Origin: Cryptomeria japonica
Lineage: Eukaryota; Streptophyta; Pinopsida; Cupressales; Cupressaceae
DNA: 64,000 nucleotides
NCBI RefSeq assembly: GCF_030272615.1
Contig: NC_081413.1
Location: 337,498,802-337,562,801 of the forward strand
Direction: 5' to 3'
Shown here piece after piece: positions 34,723-47,094 of the stretch; positions within the stretch are counted from its first letter, which is position 1, and each line of letters starts with the position of its first letter. Both the position numbers and the translations under genes were made by a program. Below the pieces are notes generated by a model, which saw nothing but the letters and a program-made list of their open reading frames with translations, was not told where the DNA came from and made no database searches.

Positions 34723-36653
34723 TGTATGCGGGAAAAGTGGGCGAATCATCTTTCAAATTTGAAGCATTATACTTATGCTCAAATTCTTTCAAGCTTTCAT
34801 ATCATTTTTATGCTCATCATTTAGCCTCTTTTAGATCAGGAATTAGACTAAATATGCATGTTTAGTGTACTTTTTTATCATTTAGCTCAATCATAGAATA
34901 AATATATTATGCTAGGATAGTGTTCATACTAACCTTGTCATCTTATCATCTAGTTTATTGCATTTTAGAATCATACATAGCTTAATCTCCATTTCATACT
35001 AAAATCTATCAAAGCATCTCTCGTTCTCATATTTGCCATCCCTAAACCATTTTGCTCAGTGATCTGAGAGAAAAAACATTGGCTTGAGGGACATTGTGAG
35101 ATAGAGAACCATGGGACCCTCCTTGGGAAGCTGAATAACACTACGTTACTCCATAGCTTGCATCAAGAAGTCCTGTGTGTGTGTGTGGACTAGTATTAAC
35201 TAAATTTTCACATATTAAGTTATATTCGCCCACTTTTCCCGCATACCCACACACACACACATGACTTCTTGATGCAAGCTATGGAGTAATGTAGTGTTAC
35301 TCAGCTTCCCAAGGAGGGTCCCATGGTTCTCTATCTCACAATGTCCCTCAAACCAACGTTTTTGCTCTTAGATCACTGAGCAAAATGGTTTAGGGATGGC
35401 AAATATGAGAACGAGAGATGCTTTGATAGATTTTAGTATGAAATGGAGATTAAGCTATGTATGATTCTAAAATGAAATAAACTAGATGATAAGATGACAA
35501 GGTTAGTATGAACACTATCCTAGCATAATATATTTAGTCTATGATTGAGCTAAATGATAAAAAAGTACACTAAACATGCATATTTAGTCTAATTCCTGAT
35601 CTAAAAGAGGCTAAATGATGAGCATAAAAATGATATGAAAGCTTGAAAGAATTTGAGCATAAGTATAATGCTTCAAATTTGAAAGATGATTGTTGAAAAT
35701 GGAGGAATGAGAGCTCTATTTATAGCATAAACAGGGCAATAGATGGTCAAGATTGAAAGGTTTAATCAAGGGCCAGGTTTGAAAGTTGGGGATCCATGTG
35801 CACAATTGGCACCAATGAAATGGTGACAAATGTCAACATAGGGTTGGGTTGAGAGAAGAGGTTGGAGGCATTAAAGGCCTGAGAAGACCTCATGGTTATC
35901 TAAAGGCTAAGGGTCAAGTCTAAGTTAGGCTTACCCACTGGATTAGGAGTTAATCCAAGGATAAACCTTTGTGCAAATGATTAAAAGATAATCATGGTCA
36001 AAGCATTAAAGGCTTGATGAGACCTTTGGGTTGGGTAGAGGTTGAGTCAAAACAAATGTTTTAACCATGTGGGAGGGTTTGAATTAACCATTAATGGTTA
36101 TTGGAGACTTTGGGGATTAAGTGGTTGAAGGTTGGAAGCCTTCAATGGTTTTCAAAGACTTTAAGGGTTTTCGTGGTTGAAGGTTGAAAACCTTTAATGG
36201 TTATCAAAGACTTTAAGGGTCTTGAGAAGTGACTTCCCTTTGCTTAGGGATGTGACAAAATTTAGAGGAGGGTTAGGTTAATTAGAAGTGTTTAGAAGAT
36301 TCTAGAAGGGATTAGAAAGGGGTTTGGGATTTTGCAAGTGGATGGAGGGATAGTAGGATTTAATTGAAATAATTTAAGTCATTCGATTTGGTTGTAATTA
36401 AATAAATTTGATTTATTCAATTTGGGATAACTATTTAATTAAATTTGAATTTAATTAAAAGTGGATAGGGGGGATTTAATTGAATAAAATGATTTATTCA
36501 TTAAATGGTATAGTGAATTTAATTTAAATAAATTGAGTAATTTATTTAATTAAATAGAAGAATGTGGATAGTTTAATTAAATTGGATTTAATCAAATAGA
36601 GAAATGAACATAAAATATTCATTTAGGAATATGGTCATTTTTATACATCTACA
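34723..36653 (-). repeat. 3' LTR of element 2, enlarged by a palindrome
   Basis: It is 1931 bp against 1464 for the 5' LTR. The first 24 bases are normal. An inverted copy of LTR positions ~2 to ~485 follows, and then normal LTR sequence resumes from about position 60. The rest matches the 5' LTR closely to the terminal TCTACA. Confidence 0.9.
34744..35691. repeat. ~445-bp inverted repeat with 58-base loop
   Basis: Arms 34744-35188 and 35247-35691 are near-perfect reverse complements. The loop 35189-35246 is itself the reverse complement of the LTR's first ~58 bases. The (GT)n and (AC)n tracts at the inner arm ends pair with each other. Confidence 0.9.
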
Positions 36654-36667
36654 TTTTGCCCCTCTTT
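36654..36667 (-). other. polypurine tract of element 2
   Basis: The minus strand reads AAAGAGGGGCAAAA directly before the 3' LTR, the expected plus-strand DNA priming site. Confidence 0.85.
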
Positions 36668-37018
36668 GAAGTGACGTGTGTGCACATGTTATTTCAAAGA
36701 AAATGATGCTTTATCATGATTTATGATTTAATGCAATTTTTGTGTCGCTCTTTTGATTTGCCAGTTGTGCCCTAGATTTGATGTGATGCCCTAGATTCGA
36801 TATTAGATGGTGATGCCCCCTCGGGAGATGAATCAATTTTTTTTTTTTTGGAAAATTGTTGATTTAATTTGATGAAGATCGTATGATGTGTATGATTTCG
36901 TGCATGTAAAAAGTGTGCAGATTGATTCATCTCCCAATAAGTTACAACTATTTTGGTATAGGGGAGACCGCGACCATATTACAGGTCCATTGGGCTAACC
37001 CTAATTGCATTTTCCTCC

Positions 37019-37026
37019 TATAAAAG
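37019..37026 (+). promoter_or_regulatory. TATA box of the antisense PMD gene, element 2
   Basis: TATAAAAG, 81 bases before the ATG at 37100 and internal to the 3' LTR, so the antisense gene seems to have its own promoter. Confidence 0.65.
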
Positions 37027-37099
37027 GGGAAAAGGGCTTGATTTAGGTTCATTTGTGCTTTATTGACTTTGGAGAAAGATAATTTGCTCTGGAGAGAAA

Positions 37100-40000
37100 A
37101 TGCCTATTCCCTATCACAGACACCATTTTGAGCGTGTTCGGAGGTACCGGAGACCTGTAGCGCGTGGACCACCAGTAAGTCAACGTTTTTGACCCCTTTT
37201 TTATTTTTTGTTTTGTCGTTTTTAGTCCCTTTTTGAATGTCAAAGTTCAGATGTTTCATTTTAGCGCGTCTAGGGTCCACAGTAGCGCATACGAAGTGTA
37301 GAGTAGCGCATCGAGGTCAATTTTTAAGGGTTGCGTTCGAAAAAGATAGGTTACGCATAAAATTATTAGGTTAGTGCATGCATGGATAATAGCACATAGA
37401 AAGTGTTGGGTAGCGCATCGCGTCAATAGGTTAGCGCGTAGGTATGACCTAGCGCATAGGGGCCGCAGGGGTGCGCATAGGAAAAGGGGGTTTAGCGCGT
37501 CGGACTAACCTAGCGCATAGGGCTAAAAGGGTAGTGCTTAGGAGGGGTAGATTAGCGCGTAGGCAAAGTCTAGCGCATGGGGTGGGTTAGGTAGCGCATT
37601 GGGTGAAAATTTTAGCGCGTAGACAGAATCTAGCGCATAGGTTAGCTAGAATAGCGTGTAGGAGAGACAGCCTAGCGCGTGGGGATGTTTTAGCGCAATG
37701 AAGATCTATTTTAGCGCATCTGAAAAATTTTGCAGTTTTGGCCGATTTGAAAATTTGTTTTATCTGCCTGGCGGGTTTTGATGAATTTACCCAATATGAG
37801 TGTTTGTATAACTTGTTTTGATTTGCGATTTTCCAAGTTATGTATAGATATCAACATGTTTTGTTAATCAGAATATGATGTATTTGCGTGGTCTGTTTCA
37901 AATTCAATGTGTGGGAAGCTTGAGTTGTATTACAAGCCGATATGGGTTGGAAACTTGAGTTGTTTTACAAGCTGATATGGGTGGGAAACTTGAGTTGTTT
38001 TACAAGTTTATGTGATTGTGGAGACTTGAGTTGTTTTACAAGTTTTGATATGGTTTTTGAGAACTTGAGTTGTTTTACAAGTTGATATGAAATGATAGGA
38101 TTTTGAATTTTGACGTAGATGAGCAAATTGTTTCATGTTGTTGATGTAAGTTTGATTTTGATATCTTTGTGTTGATGTGGAAACTGATATTGGATATGTG
38201 TTGTTTGTTGATAGGAGTGATTGGGTGTTGTACAGTCGAGGGAGAGATTCTCGAGACCGTGGACGTTGATACCATGATTGTCACAAGCAGATTTGGATAT
38301 TATAGAGAGATGTGGATTGACCTCACTTCTGGATATGCCTCAGTTCACTGTGAACCGGGGGCTTTTGACAGCTTTGGCAGAGAGGTGGCATAGCGATACG
38401 AACACCTTTCATTTTGCCACTGGAGAGATGACAGTGACATCGGAGGATTGCTACCAGATTTTGCAGATTCCTGTAGTAGGGGCACTACTTCCCTATGAGC
38501 AGTTGGAGGAGGGTGGCACAGAGGCACTGCGCCGCATTTTTTAGGATGACACAGTTTGTGGCTACGAGATCCCCTGGCAGGAGTTTTTGGATTTGGGCTA
38601 TGCACCGCTGCCATCTGTACTGGCAGGATTTATTGGGGGATTCCTTTGTCCTGATCGCAGGTCAAAGGGATTCTCTGTGGGATGGGGGTTAGTGTTGGAG
38701 GAGATGGTCACACAGGGCCAGAGATTTGCATGGGGGTCAGCGATGCTGGCTCATTTATACCTGAGTTTGCATGAGGTAGTATACCTCGGGTACGACAGTT
38801 TGTCAGCTGGCGTGACCCTATTACAGGTATGGTGCTGGGAGCACATTCCAGCAGCAAGGCCATTGGCAGACAGGGATAGGCCCGTAGGTGCAGCATATGC
38901 CTACGGATATAGAGGTCTAGTTGTCCAGCGTAAGCTGGGCAAACTAGAGCATTGGAGGAGGGTTTTTGACGACATAGATACGGTCACCTGGAGACCGTAT
39001 ACAGGTTGTGAGGTATGGGCGGAGGATGGGCTAGAGATGCCTTTCATATTTATGATGAGGTATCTGATTGGGAGGACCCCATTAATCATTGAGCGGTTTG
39101 TGGTGACCCGAGTTTTGAGGCAGTTCGGGCGTCAGCAGGGTGTTCCACAGGGAGCATGCTTGTATGCATGGAGGCAGCAGGATGTGGCCGATTGGGGGCC
39201 GACTATTGACAGTGCAGTGGCAGTAGAGGAGTTTGTGGGGTTGGCTGGGTAGATCTGGGACTATGCCCCAGAGATTCAGGACGCAGGGATGACAGATGAG
39301 TTCGCCCGTTTGTTTGCTGCGCGGGCGGTGGCTAGGATCTCTGATCCTGAGGAGATGAGGCCAGCTTTTGACTCGGATGAGGAGGAGGGAGATGGGGGAG
39401 ATGATGGAGATGATGGGGAGGATGGAGGAGGAGGAGGTAGAGGAGCCAGAGGGAGGCAGGGAGGGAGAGGTGTGGAGAGAGCAGTGCGAAAGGGGAGGAT
39501 AGAGAGAGGGAGAGGTGGATTGGCTATCAGAGTCGGGAGAGAGGGGAGAGTGGGGGAGGTGCTAGCTACAGTGGGGGGTGAGGAGGAGCTGAGGAGACTA
39601 GCACAGAGGAGGAGGGTAGATGTACTCCCACCTCCAATACCAAGGACAGGGTGAGTGGGAGGGGTTCCTCCAGCATAGGTACCGCTGCGGGTTCGAGTGC
39701 CAGGTCACGTGGAAGATGCACAGATCCGGACCTTGCAGATTACCGTTCAGCAGCTGCAGGCGCAGATTTTGACCTATCAGCTGCAGATTTCTCAGTTGAC
39801 CACTGAGAGAGATACTAAGATAGAGCGGCGAGGACGAGCGGAGGAGGCGTTGGTGAGTGTGTAGAGAGCAGCGGTGGGTGGTCCGATGAGAGACACCCTT
39901 AGAGAGCTGACGTGGAGAGTGCAGGAGGTAGAGTATTATAGGCAGCATTATGAGGCTGTAGTACCCAGGGAGCGGCGAGTGGAGAGCTTTGCGCAGTTGA

Positions 40001-40140
40001 GATCTAGTCGATCTTGAGCCACTGGGTCACAATCTGAGAGCCGAGGTGTGTTGGGGCCACCGAGACAGGACCCTCCTGGAGATCCAGGGGCGGGTGCATC
40101 TGGAGCGAGACCATCTCCGTCAGGAGATAGTCATACTTGA
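37100..40140 (+). pseudogene. antisense plant-mobile-domain gene of Tat element 2
   Basis: Exon 1 (37100-37174, MPIPYHRHHFERVRRYRRPV) is 25 codons and ends at GTAAGT. The likely acceptor GTTGTACAG ends at 38235. Exon 2 (38236-40140) is one frame of 635 codons. It contains the PMD (LSQADLDIIERCGLTSLL; NTFHFATGEMTVTSEDC at about 38401; PSVLAGFIGGFLCPDRRSKG; LLQVWCWEHIPA at about 38820; MRYLIGRTPLIIERF). It then has an acidic stretch (about 39370-39430), an RG-rich basic stretch, a coiled coil (QITVQQLQAQILTYQLQIS, about 39740) and a proline/glycine tail. Seven in-frame stops (38275, 38542, 39250, 39652, 39676, 39862, 40015) but no frameshift. All fit C-to-T or G-to-A changes of Arg, Gln or Trp codons. 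The protein was probably nuclear; its function is unknown. Confidence 0.82.
37158..37717 (+). repeat. TAGCGC(G/A)T motif cluster in exon 1 end and intron
   Basis: One TAGCGC copy in exon 1 (37158) and 16 in the intron between 37262 and 37717, all in the same orientation. Spacing is mostly 17-22 bases or about twice that. Typical forms are TTAGCGCGTAGG and CTAGCGCATAGG; decayed copies fill some gaps. The reverse-sense motif fills the gag leader (49855-50333, 51857-52264). Confidence 0.85.
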
Positions 40141-40231
40141 GAGACATGGTCTCTGTTGTATTTTTGAGTAGTTGTTATTTGTTGTACTGGACACAGTGTT
40201 TGGACACATTTTGTACATTTTGATTAGTTTT

Positions 40232-40256
40232 GAGATATATATATATATATATATAC
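40232..40256. repeat. (TA)n after the PMD gene, element 2
   Basis: About 12 TA units, then TACGA, about 90 bases after the PMD stop. Element 1 has the same arrangement at 8115-8168. Confidence 0.85.
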
Positions 40257-41508
40257 GACACCATTTTTGATCATGTGATGTGTTGATATGGATGCATTGA
40301 TTTTATGTGATGATGTAATGCGTAAATATATGATGTAATGTATGATGCAGGATGTATGCTTTTTATATGCTGTGAGATGTATCTTGAAAATGAGATGTAT
40401 GTTTTATTTATGCTGCTAAATGTATCGTGATATGTAAATGATGTTAAATGATATGGAATGATGTGTATGCAACTAATTGTAAATGGATGTGCAACTTAAT
40501 TGTAAAATGATATGCAACTAATTGTAAAATGATATGCAACTAATTGTTTTTGGAGCATCCCTCATTCTGTATTTGCCATCCGATAGAACCATATTTTTCT
40601 TTCTTTGTAGGTTTCATCATTGAACATTTATTGATTTTTGGATATGTTGAAAATTTATACAAGCATAATGGTATAATTGAACCATAATGACCTAAGTAAA
40701 ATTTACATGATATTTGATTTTGCAAGATAGCACAAGCGTCAAGGTATAATTGAACCAGGATGACCTAAGTGCGTATTGCGTAAACAGACAAGATTTGATC
40801 ATTTGTATGTGTGAAGTGGAATCAAGCCTTCAGTGATATTTGATGTATCACGTCTCGAGGCAAGTATTCACACAGTACAAGTGATCGCCTCCCAGACAGA
40901 AGACTAAGAAAATATTGGAAATTCTGCTTGACCTCTAGCTGTAAAGCATTTAGTGAGACAAGGAAGAGAATCCAATAATGCAAAAAGTTCAAAATGCAAA
41001 ACTAGTTAAGATTTTATGCTATAGTGCAACATTCAGTACTTCAGAAAATCATCCATCCTTGATATTTGTGTGAATTGTCTTTGTGTTGGTTTTTGTGATG
41101 AAGCGTAGTGGTTTGTTGGATGGCATGCTGTTGAGTTTTGCATCTAGTCTTGATGTCTTGAGTGTTTGCAATACTATTGACATGCCCCTAGTTGAGTGTG
41201 CCTCTTGATGTGAATATATACAGTGATTCCAAGCCATGGTGTTTTAGTGGTAGGAGGATATTTATAGACAAATCAGGATAGTGACTACGCTAAGTATGTC
41301 CTGAATGGATATTTGCTAAGTGTCGGGCGATGGCTGATAGTGTTTGTATGGATAACATGGTATGGAAATAGATGGAGGAGCCATTCTTTCACAAGAGCGC
41401 CTGTTTACCAGGTTTTCACCCTTTGTTTTTATTGTACTTTGTTTTTGCTTTTTCTGGATTTTTTTTTTGTTTGTTTGTTTTGGGCTTTTTTCCGTGCACT
41501 AGGCTACT
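40257..41508. other. spacer between the convergent PMD gene and pol, element 2
   Basis: No gene. It has ATGATATGCAACTAATTGTA repeats near 40450-40545, the dyad CCTGTTTACCAGG followed by TTTTCACC at 41400-41412, and a T-rich tract at 41420-41492. The same parts occur in element 1. Confidence 0.55.
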
Positions 41509-43344
41509 TTAAGTATAGTACCTTTTCAGATGGATGTTGTTAGTTGGTTCGTCGAGCACATCTCCTTCAGAATTTGTTAGCTGATAAGCACCTGATCCAT
41601 AAACTGATATGATAACATAGGGACCCAACCAGTTAGGTTCAAATTTCCCTTTCTTTTCTCGATCTTGCTGATTTCTTGGATTTTCTTTGAGGACTAGGTC
41701 ACCAACCTTGAAGTTGCGGGGAATGACCTTGTGATTGTAGCTTCTGCACATGCGTTGCTGATATGCTTTGAGATGAGTATAAGCATGTTGGCGTCTTTCA
41801 TCTAATAGCTCAAGTTCTTGTAGTCGGTTGACTCGATACTCTTCATCTGGGATTAAGCCTTTCAAAGAGACTCTGAGAGATGGGACCTCTACTTCCAAGG
41901 GTAAAATAGCCTCTGATCCATATACCAATGAGTATGGTGTTGCTCCTGTAGGTGTGCGGATGCTGGTCCTGTATGCCCAAAGTGCTGGATTGAGTTGTAC
42001 ATGCCAATCTTTGCCTGCATCATTCACTGTTTTCTTGAGGATTTTCAGGATTGTTTTGTTAGATGCTTCCGCTTGACCATTTCCCTGTGGGTAATATGGT
42101 GTAGAGAATCTATGTTGTATTTTGAATTTCTCACATAGTTCTTGGACATCTTGATTCTTGAAGGGCCATCCATTATCTGTGATGATTGAACTTGGAATAC
42201 CATATCTGCAGATCAGATAATTGAGGATAAAAGAGGCAATTTGTTTCCTGGTCACTGTGGTCATGGGAACTGCTTCTATCCACTTGGTAAAGTACTATGT
42301 TGCTGTTATAATGAACTTGTGTCCATTTGATGATGAAGGATGAATTTTGCCAACGAGATCTAGTACCCACTGACAAAAGGGCCATGATGTTGTAAATGGC
42401 TGCAGTTCTTGTGCTCGTGCATGTATCAAATTACCATGGATTTGGCATTTAGGACATTTCTTGGCAAAGTGATATGAGTCTTTCTCCATTGTAGGCCAGT
42501 AGTATCCCATCCTTAGAAGTTTTTTAGCAAGAGTAGTGCCACTTGAATGTGTGCCACAAATACCTTCATGAAGCTCGTGTAAATCCAAATCGGAATCATT
42601 ACGATCAAGGAAACGAAGAAGAGTACCATCGAGACCTCGACGATATAAAGTATCAGTGGTAAGGGTGTAACGGGCAGCTTGTCGGATAAAGTTACGTTTT
42701 TGGTTATGGGATTGGTCAATGGGTAAGATATTGTGTTTGAGGTAGTCGTATATTGGTCCATATAACGGAGAATCGGAACCAGTCAAGGCATAGATAACAT
42801 GGGATTCAAAGTGGTCATAGGCGGGGGAGAACAGTTGCTCTACCAGGAACTCATAACGACTCTGTTGCTCTAGAATTTGTAGTAACGAAGCGATTGTAGC
42901 CATTGCATCGGCTACTTTGTTGTTCAACCTTGGTATTTGCTCGAAGGTGATGTGCACAAAATATTGTTTGAAGTCATCCACCATTCGCTTGTAGGGTAGT
43001 AGCTTGTCGTCCTTAGTTTGATAGTTGTTATTGATTTGATTAATGACCAATTGTGAGTCTCCATAGACTTTTAACCCTGTGATTTTCCATTCTACGGCCA
43101 TTTTGATGCCTATGACCAGTGCCTCATATTTAGCTACATTATTTGTGCATGGAAACATAAGCCTGTATGATCTTGGCATAGTGTGTCCTTCAGGAGTGAT
43201 GAATAGAATGCCGGCCCCTGAACCATGTTGAGTATAGGATCCGTCAAAGTATAGGGTCCAGTGTTTGGTAGAAAGAGCAAGAACGTCCCTGTCTGAAAAT
43301 TCGATCTCCATGGTGTGTTTGCCTGGGAGTGGTGCTTTAGCCAA
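41509..43344 (-). pseudogene. second RNase H and integrase, element 2
   Basis: The segment 43344-42295 starts with the extra Tat-type RNase H: LYFDGSYTQHGSGAGI, YEALVIGIKMAVEW and VYGDSQLVINQ carry the acidic residues, with a later AD pair in NKVADAMA. Integrase follows with an HHCC zinc finger (HEGICGTHSSG ... CPKCQIHG). Its catalytic residues are in VLDLVGKIHP, IITDNGWPF and QAEASNKTI. The C-terminal segment 42264-41509 ends IHLKRYYT. One TAG (about 42294) interrupts TAT-YFTKW; the frame is unchanged across it. Integrase inserts the element DNA in the nucleus; RNase H removes template RNA in the particle. Confidence 0.88.
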
Positions 43345-43377
43345 CTGATCTGCAATTGCTTGTCCTTTGATGGCTCA

Positions 43378-45537
43378 TCTTTCTATGTATTGGATGTCGA
43401 ATTCACTGAGAATCGTGACCCATTTAGCCAATCGTCCTGTAAGAGCTGCCTTGCTGAGTAAATATTTGAGAGGATCAATTTTTGCAACTAGCTTGATGGT
43501 GTGTGCTAGCATATAATGTCAAAACTTCTGAGATGCAAAAACCACTGTTAGGCAAGCCTTTTCAATGAATGTATAATTGAGCTCATATCCATTCAATGTC
43601 CTACTGATGTAGTATATGGCGCGTTCCTTTCCTTGTTGATCTTCTTGTGCCAATAGTGCCCCCAGTGAAATATCTGTTGTTGAGATATATAGAATAAGTG
43701 GCTTTCCGGCGACTGGTGGTACTAGAACTGGTGGATTCATCAGGTATTGTTTGATTTGATAAAAAGATTCTGCACACTTAGCCTCCCATTTGAATGGTAC
43801 ATTTTTGTGTAGCAAATGGTTAAATGGTAGACTTTTATCTACTAGCTGAGCGATGAATCGCCTGATTGATTGAAGTCGTCCCTGTAGAGATCTGAGTTGA
43901 TTGATATTCTGTGGTGGTGGCATTTCCATAATGGCTTGTACCTTTGCTGGATCAACTTCAATACCCTTAGCTGAGACTATGTAGCCTAGTAACTTGCCTG
44001 ATGTAACCCCGAAGACACACTTCTTAGGGTTAAGCCTGACTTGGAATTTCTCCAATCGATCAAAGATTTTTGTTAGGATGCCAAGATGTTCTGCTCTGGT
44101 GAAGGATTTAGCTAGTAAGTCATCCACATAGTCTTCCATAAATGTGTGCATCATGTCATGGAATATTGTGGTCATTTCTCTTTGATAAGTGGCCCCTGCA
44201 TTCTTTAAGCCGAAAGGCATAACATTCCAACAGTACGTTCCCCAAGGACAGGTGAACGCTGTTTTATCTTGATCCTCAGGAGCTATCTTGATTTGATTGT
44301 AGCCTGAGAAACCGTCCATTAGTGAGAGCATTGCATGGCCTACTGTGAGATCTACAATTATGTCGATACTTGGCAGAGGAAAGTCATCTTTTGGACAAGC
44401 TTTGTTGACGTCTCTGAAGTCAGTGCATATTCTGATACTACCATCTGGTTTTGATACTGGAACGATGTTGGAAATCCATTTGGCATAGTCAATGGGTCGA
44501 ATGAATCCGACATCTAATAGTTTCTTAAGTTCAGTTTTGACCATGAGTGCCACCTGTGGATTCATCTTTCGTAGCTTTTGCTTGACTGGCTTAACTCCTA
44601 TAGAGATGGACAGATGATGCATGATTAAGTGTGGATCTACTCCAGGCATATCAGCATATGACCAAGCAAAGTTGATTTGCTGTCCTTTAAAGAAGATGAT
44701 GAATGCCGATCTTTCTTCCTCTGTCAGAGATTCTGCAAGGTATATGTTTCTGGCTGCTTCTGTGGTGCCAATATTGATTGATTGAGTGGGCTCAATCAAT
44801 ATGGGCGATCGCTCATGAAAGTGCTCTGGAAGAGTGTCAAGTCTCCCATCGTTAGGTGCCTTAAAAAGGTTTTCACCTGCCGATGCGTCCTTTATTTTTG
44901 CTTTTTTGTGATCTAGAGCTGCCATTGACTGGTTTTTAGCATTAGATTCTTTATTTGATTCATTTTTGCGACTGAGAGACTTGACACTCCCTGATTGATA
45001 GATATCATTATTTTGTTCACTGGTAGAGTCTGTTTCTAGATTTATGGTACATAGGTAATGGACAATAGATGCATCATTTGGGAAAATTGGTATATCATTT
45101 GTTTCAGGTTCGTCCCAGTCGATGAGGTCAGGAAAGACAAGTGGTAAGGAATCGTTGGGTGGATCAAGTTCGGCTACTGTAAGTGTTAGGATAGAGTTTT
45201 CATCATGATGGGTCTTGGGTTTAAAGAAATTTAGGATTTTGTCGAGGTCCTCGATGGTATCATCTTCCACATAGACTTGTTCATAATGTTTCTGTTCACT
45301 TTCCTGGGCGTCATAGATATTTTGTGGTCCAAATTCAAGAGGTCTATCTTTTGCGTTATGTTCTTCCTGAGAAAGGGATATGGAATCAGTATCATCCAAG
45401 ATATCAGTAGTAGCATTGGAGCAGGTACCCCATTCATATTCATTGGAATCTATCTCATAGGCATCATCCCAGATTCTATCTGTGCTGTAAACAGGTGTGT
45501 TGTATGGTGAAAACAAATCTTTGATGATGGATACCAT
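43378..45537 (-). pseudogene. reverse transcriptase and first RNase H, element 2
   Basis: An open stretch of 672 codons. An acidic linker comes first (45537 to about 44820). RT follows with DFRDVNKACPKDDFPLP, FSGYNQIKIAPEDQDKTAF, TCPWGTYCWNVMPFG and the catalytic MEDYVDD (about 44128). The connection reads SLQGRLQSIRRFIAQLVD. The first RNase H is recognisable (LYISTTDISLGALLAQE, ELNYTFIEKACL) but its active-site Asp positions look eroded, as is known for Tat elements with a second RNase H. TGA codons at about 43519 (QKF-HYMLAHT) and 43377 both fit CGA to TGA. The frame is the same as gag and integrase. Confidence 0.9.
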
Positions 45538-47070
45538 TTTGATGGTTTTTGTAGATTCTGTATCAGATCCGTCCTCTACTTGCTGGATTTGTTCATAGAC
45601 TGTGTTTCCTCGGGGAGGGATAATGGTATCTGGAGATGACCTGATTTGTTCTTGAGATATTGGTGTTTGAATATGAGCTACTGCTGCAGATAGGGCCTTT
45701 TTGTGACTTAGAAGTTTTTCCTAATGTAACTTCTGATCTTGACGTTCTCGTGCCTTACGGATTGTTTCTGCTAATTCAAAAAGTGCTTCCTGTCAGGATT
45801 CTTCTTTGTACTTCTTCTTTTCCTTCCATTGAGGTTTCATAGTTGTGTGTGGCGGCCGTTTCAATAGGAATGTGAGCTTAGAATCCAATCCTGCTTTGTT
45901 TCTATTAGGTTGTGAAGGAAGATCTATAGGTTCAGTGACTCCTTTGCGTTTGCCAATAGGTCCTTTACCGCCATATCCCATTTGCTTCATGATTAAGTAG
46001 CCTTTTCCATACATGTGTGTTGGTAGAACAATGTCCAGAGTGGCTGCTCTATGATTTTCTTCTTCATCTTTGTATAACCAGCTAAGAACGTCCTTGTCTT
46101 CTGATTCATGTGCTAGAGTACCCAATTGGATGAAGGTACCATCAAATTTAGTGATGGGCCGAGTAGCCAGTTGTGTTGATGTAGTAGACAAACCATGCGA
46201 TCTAGGTGAGGTTGGCAATTTTGCCAAACATAAAGGCTCCAAAGAGTATTCTCCCATGCCTTGGTCTTTGATTTGCATTTACTGCTTGAAGTCTCCCCAT
46301 AAGGAGTTGGATTTTGCTGTGTGTGGATCTGATGTTGAAGATTGTTGTTTTTCTCTATTATGAGGAACCAAACTGTCCTGGGCTGCCCCCATTGCATTGC
46401 AATGTTGAAATGGATTGTGATCAGCAGATATGGAGATTTCTTGTCCATCATAAGGAAACTTGACACACTGGTGATATGTAGAAGGTACTGCTTGCATTTC
46501 ATGTATCCATGGTCATCCTAATAAGATATTGTAGGTGAGATCAATATCTAAGACTTGACATATAGTATCCTTTTGTACTGGGCCTACTTGAATAGGTAAT
46601 ATCACTGTGCCTTTAGAGGACCACTCATCATCATCATATGCTTTTATGGTAATATTTTTGCAAGGATCAATAGATTCTTCTGAGAAGCCTAATGCACGGA
46701 TAAGCTTTAAAGTACATATATTAAGGCCGGCTACTCCATCTATTAGGACTCTTTTGACTCGGTGGTTGCAAACAATGACTTCAATATGGAGAGGAGTATT
46801 ATGTGGATGGATCAAGGAAGCATCGTCATGTTCTGAAAAGGTGAGATTATGAGGTCCTGTCATATGGGCGATCATGGCTTGAAATCTGTCTGTATCCAGA
46901 TTTTGAGGTACATTTGTTTCCAATAGTGCTTGCTCCAATATGTCTTTGTGCTTCGGTGATAGTTTCAATAATTCCAGGATAGATATTTGAGCTGGAGTCT
47001 TGCGTAGTTGGCTAACCAAGTCATATTGGATTTTGGGTGTGGCAGTTGTAGGTGCAGTATGTCCCTTCAA
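45538..47070 (-). pseudogene. aspartic protease and linker, element 2
   Basis: Contains KRVLIDGVAGLNICTLKLI (about 46745), a protease active site with Asp retained but DGGA changed to DGVA. PWIHEMQAVPSTYHQCVKF follows, as in element 1. Then comes a glycine-rich YLIMKQMGYGGKGPIGKRKG segment (about 45980), which resembles a G-patch-like sequence. In-frame stops near 46513, 46279, 45793 and 45720 all fit Arg or Gln codons changed by C to T. No frameshift separates it from gag or RT, so Gag-Pol looks like one polyprotein frame. Confidence 0.8.
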
Positions 47071-47094
47071 GACATATTTCTGAGTTCAGGTCAT

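Noticed and set aside
37262-37717. CRISPR-like array of short repeats
   Set aside because: The repeat is about 8-12 bases with variable spacing, in a eukaryotic retrotransposon intron. There is no long conserved repeat and no cas genes.
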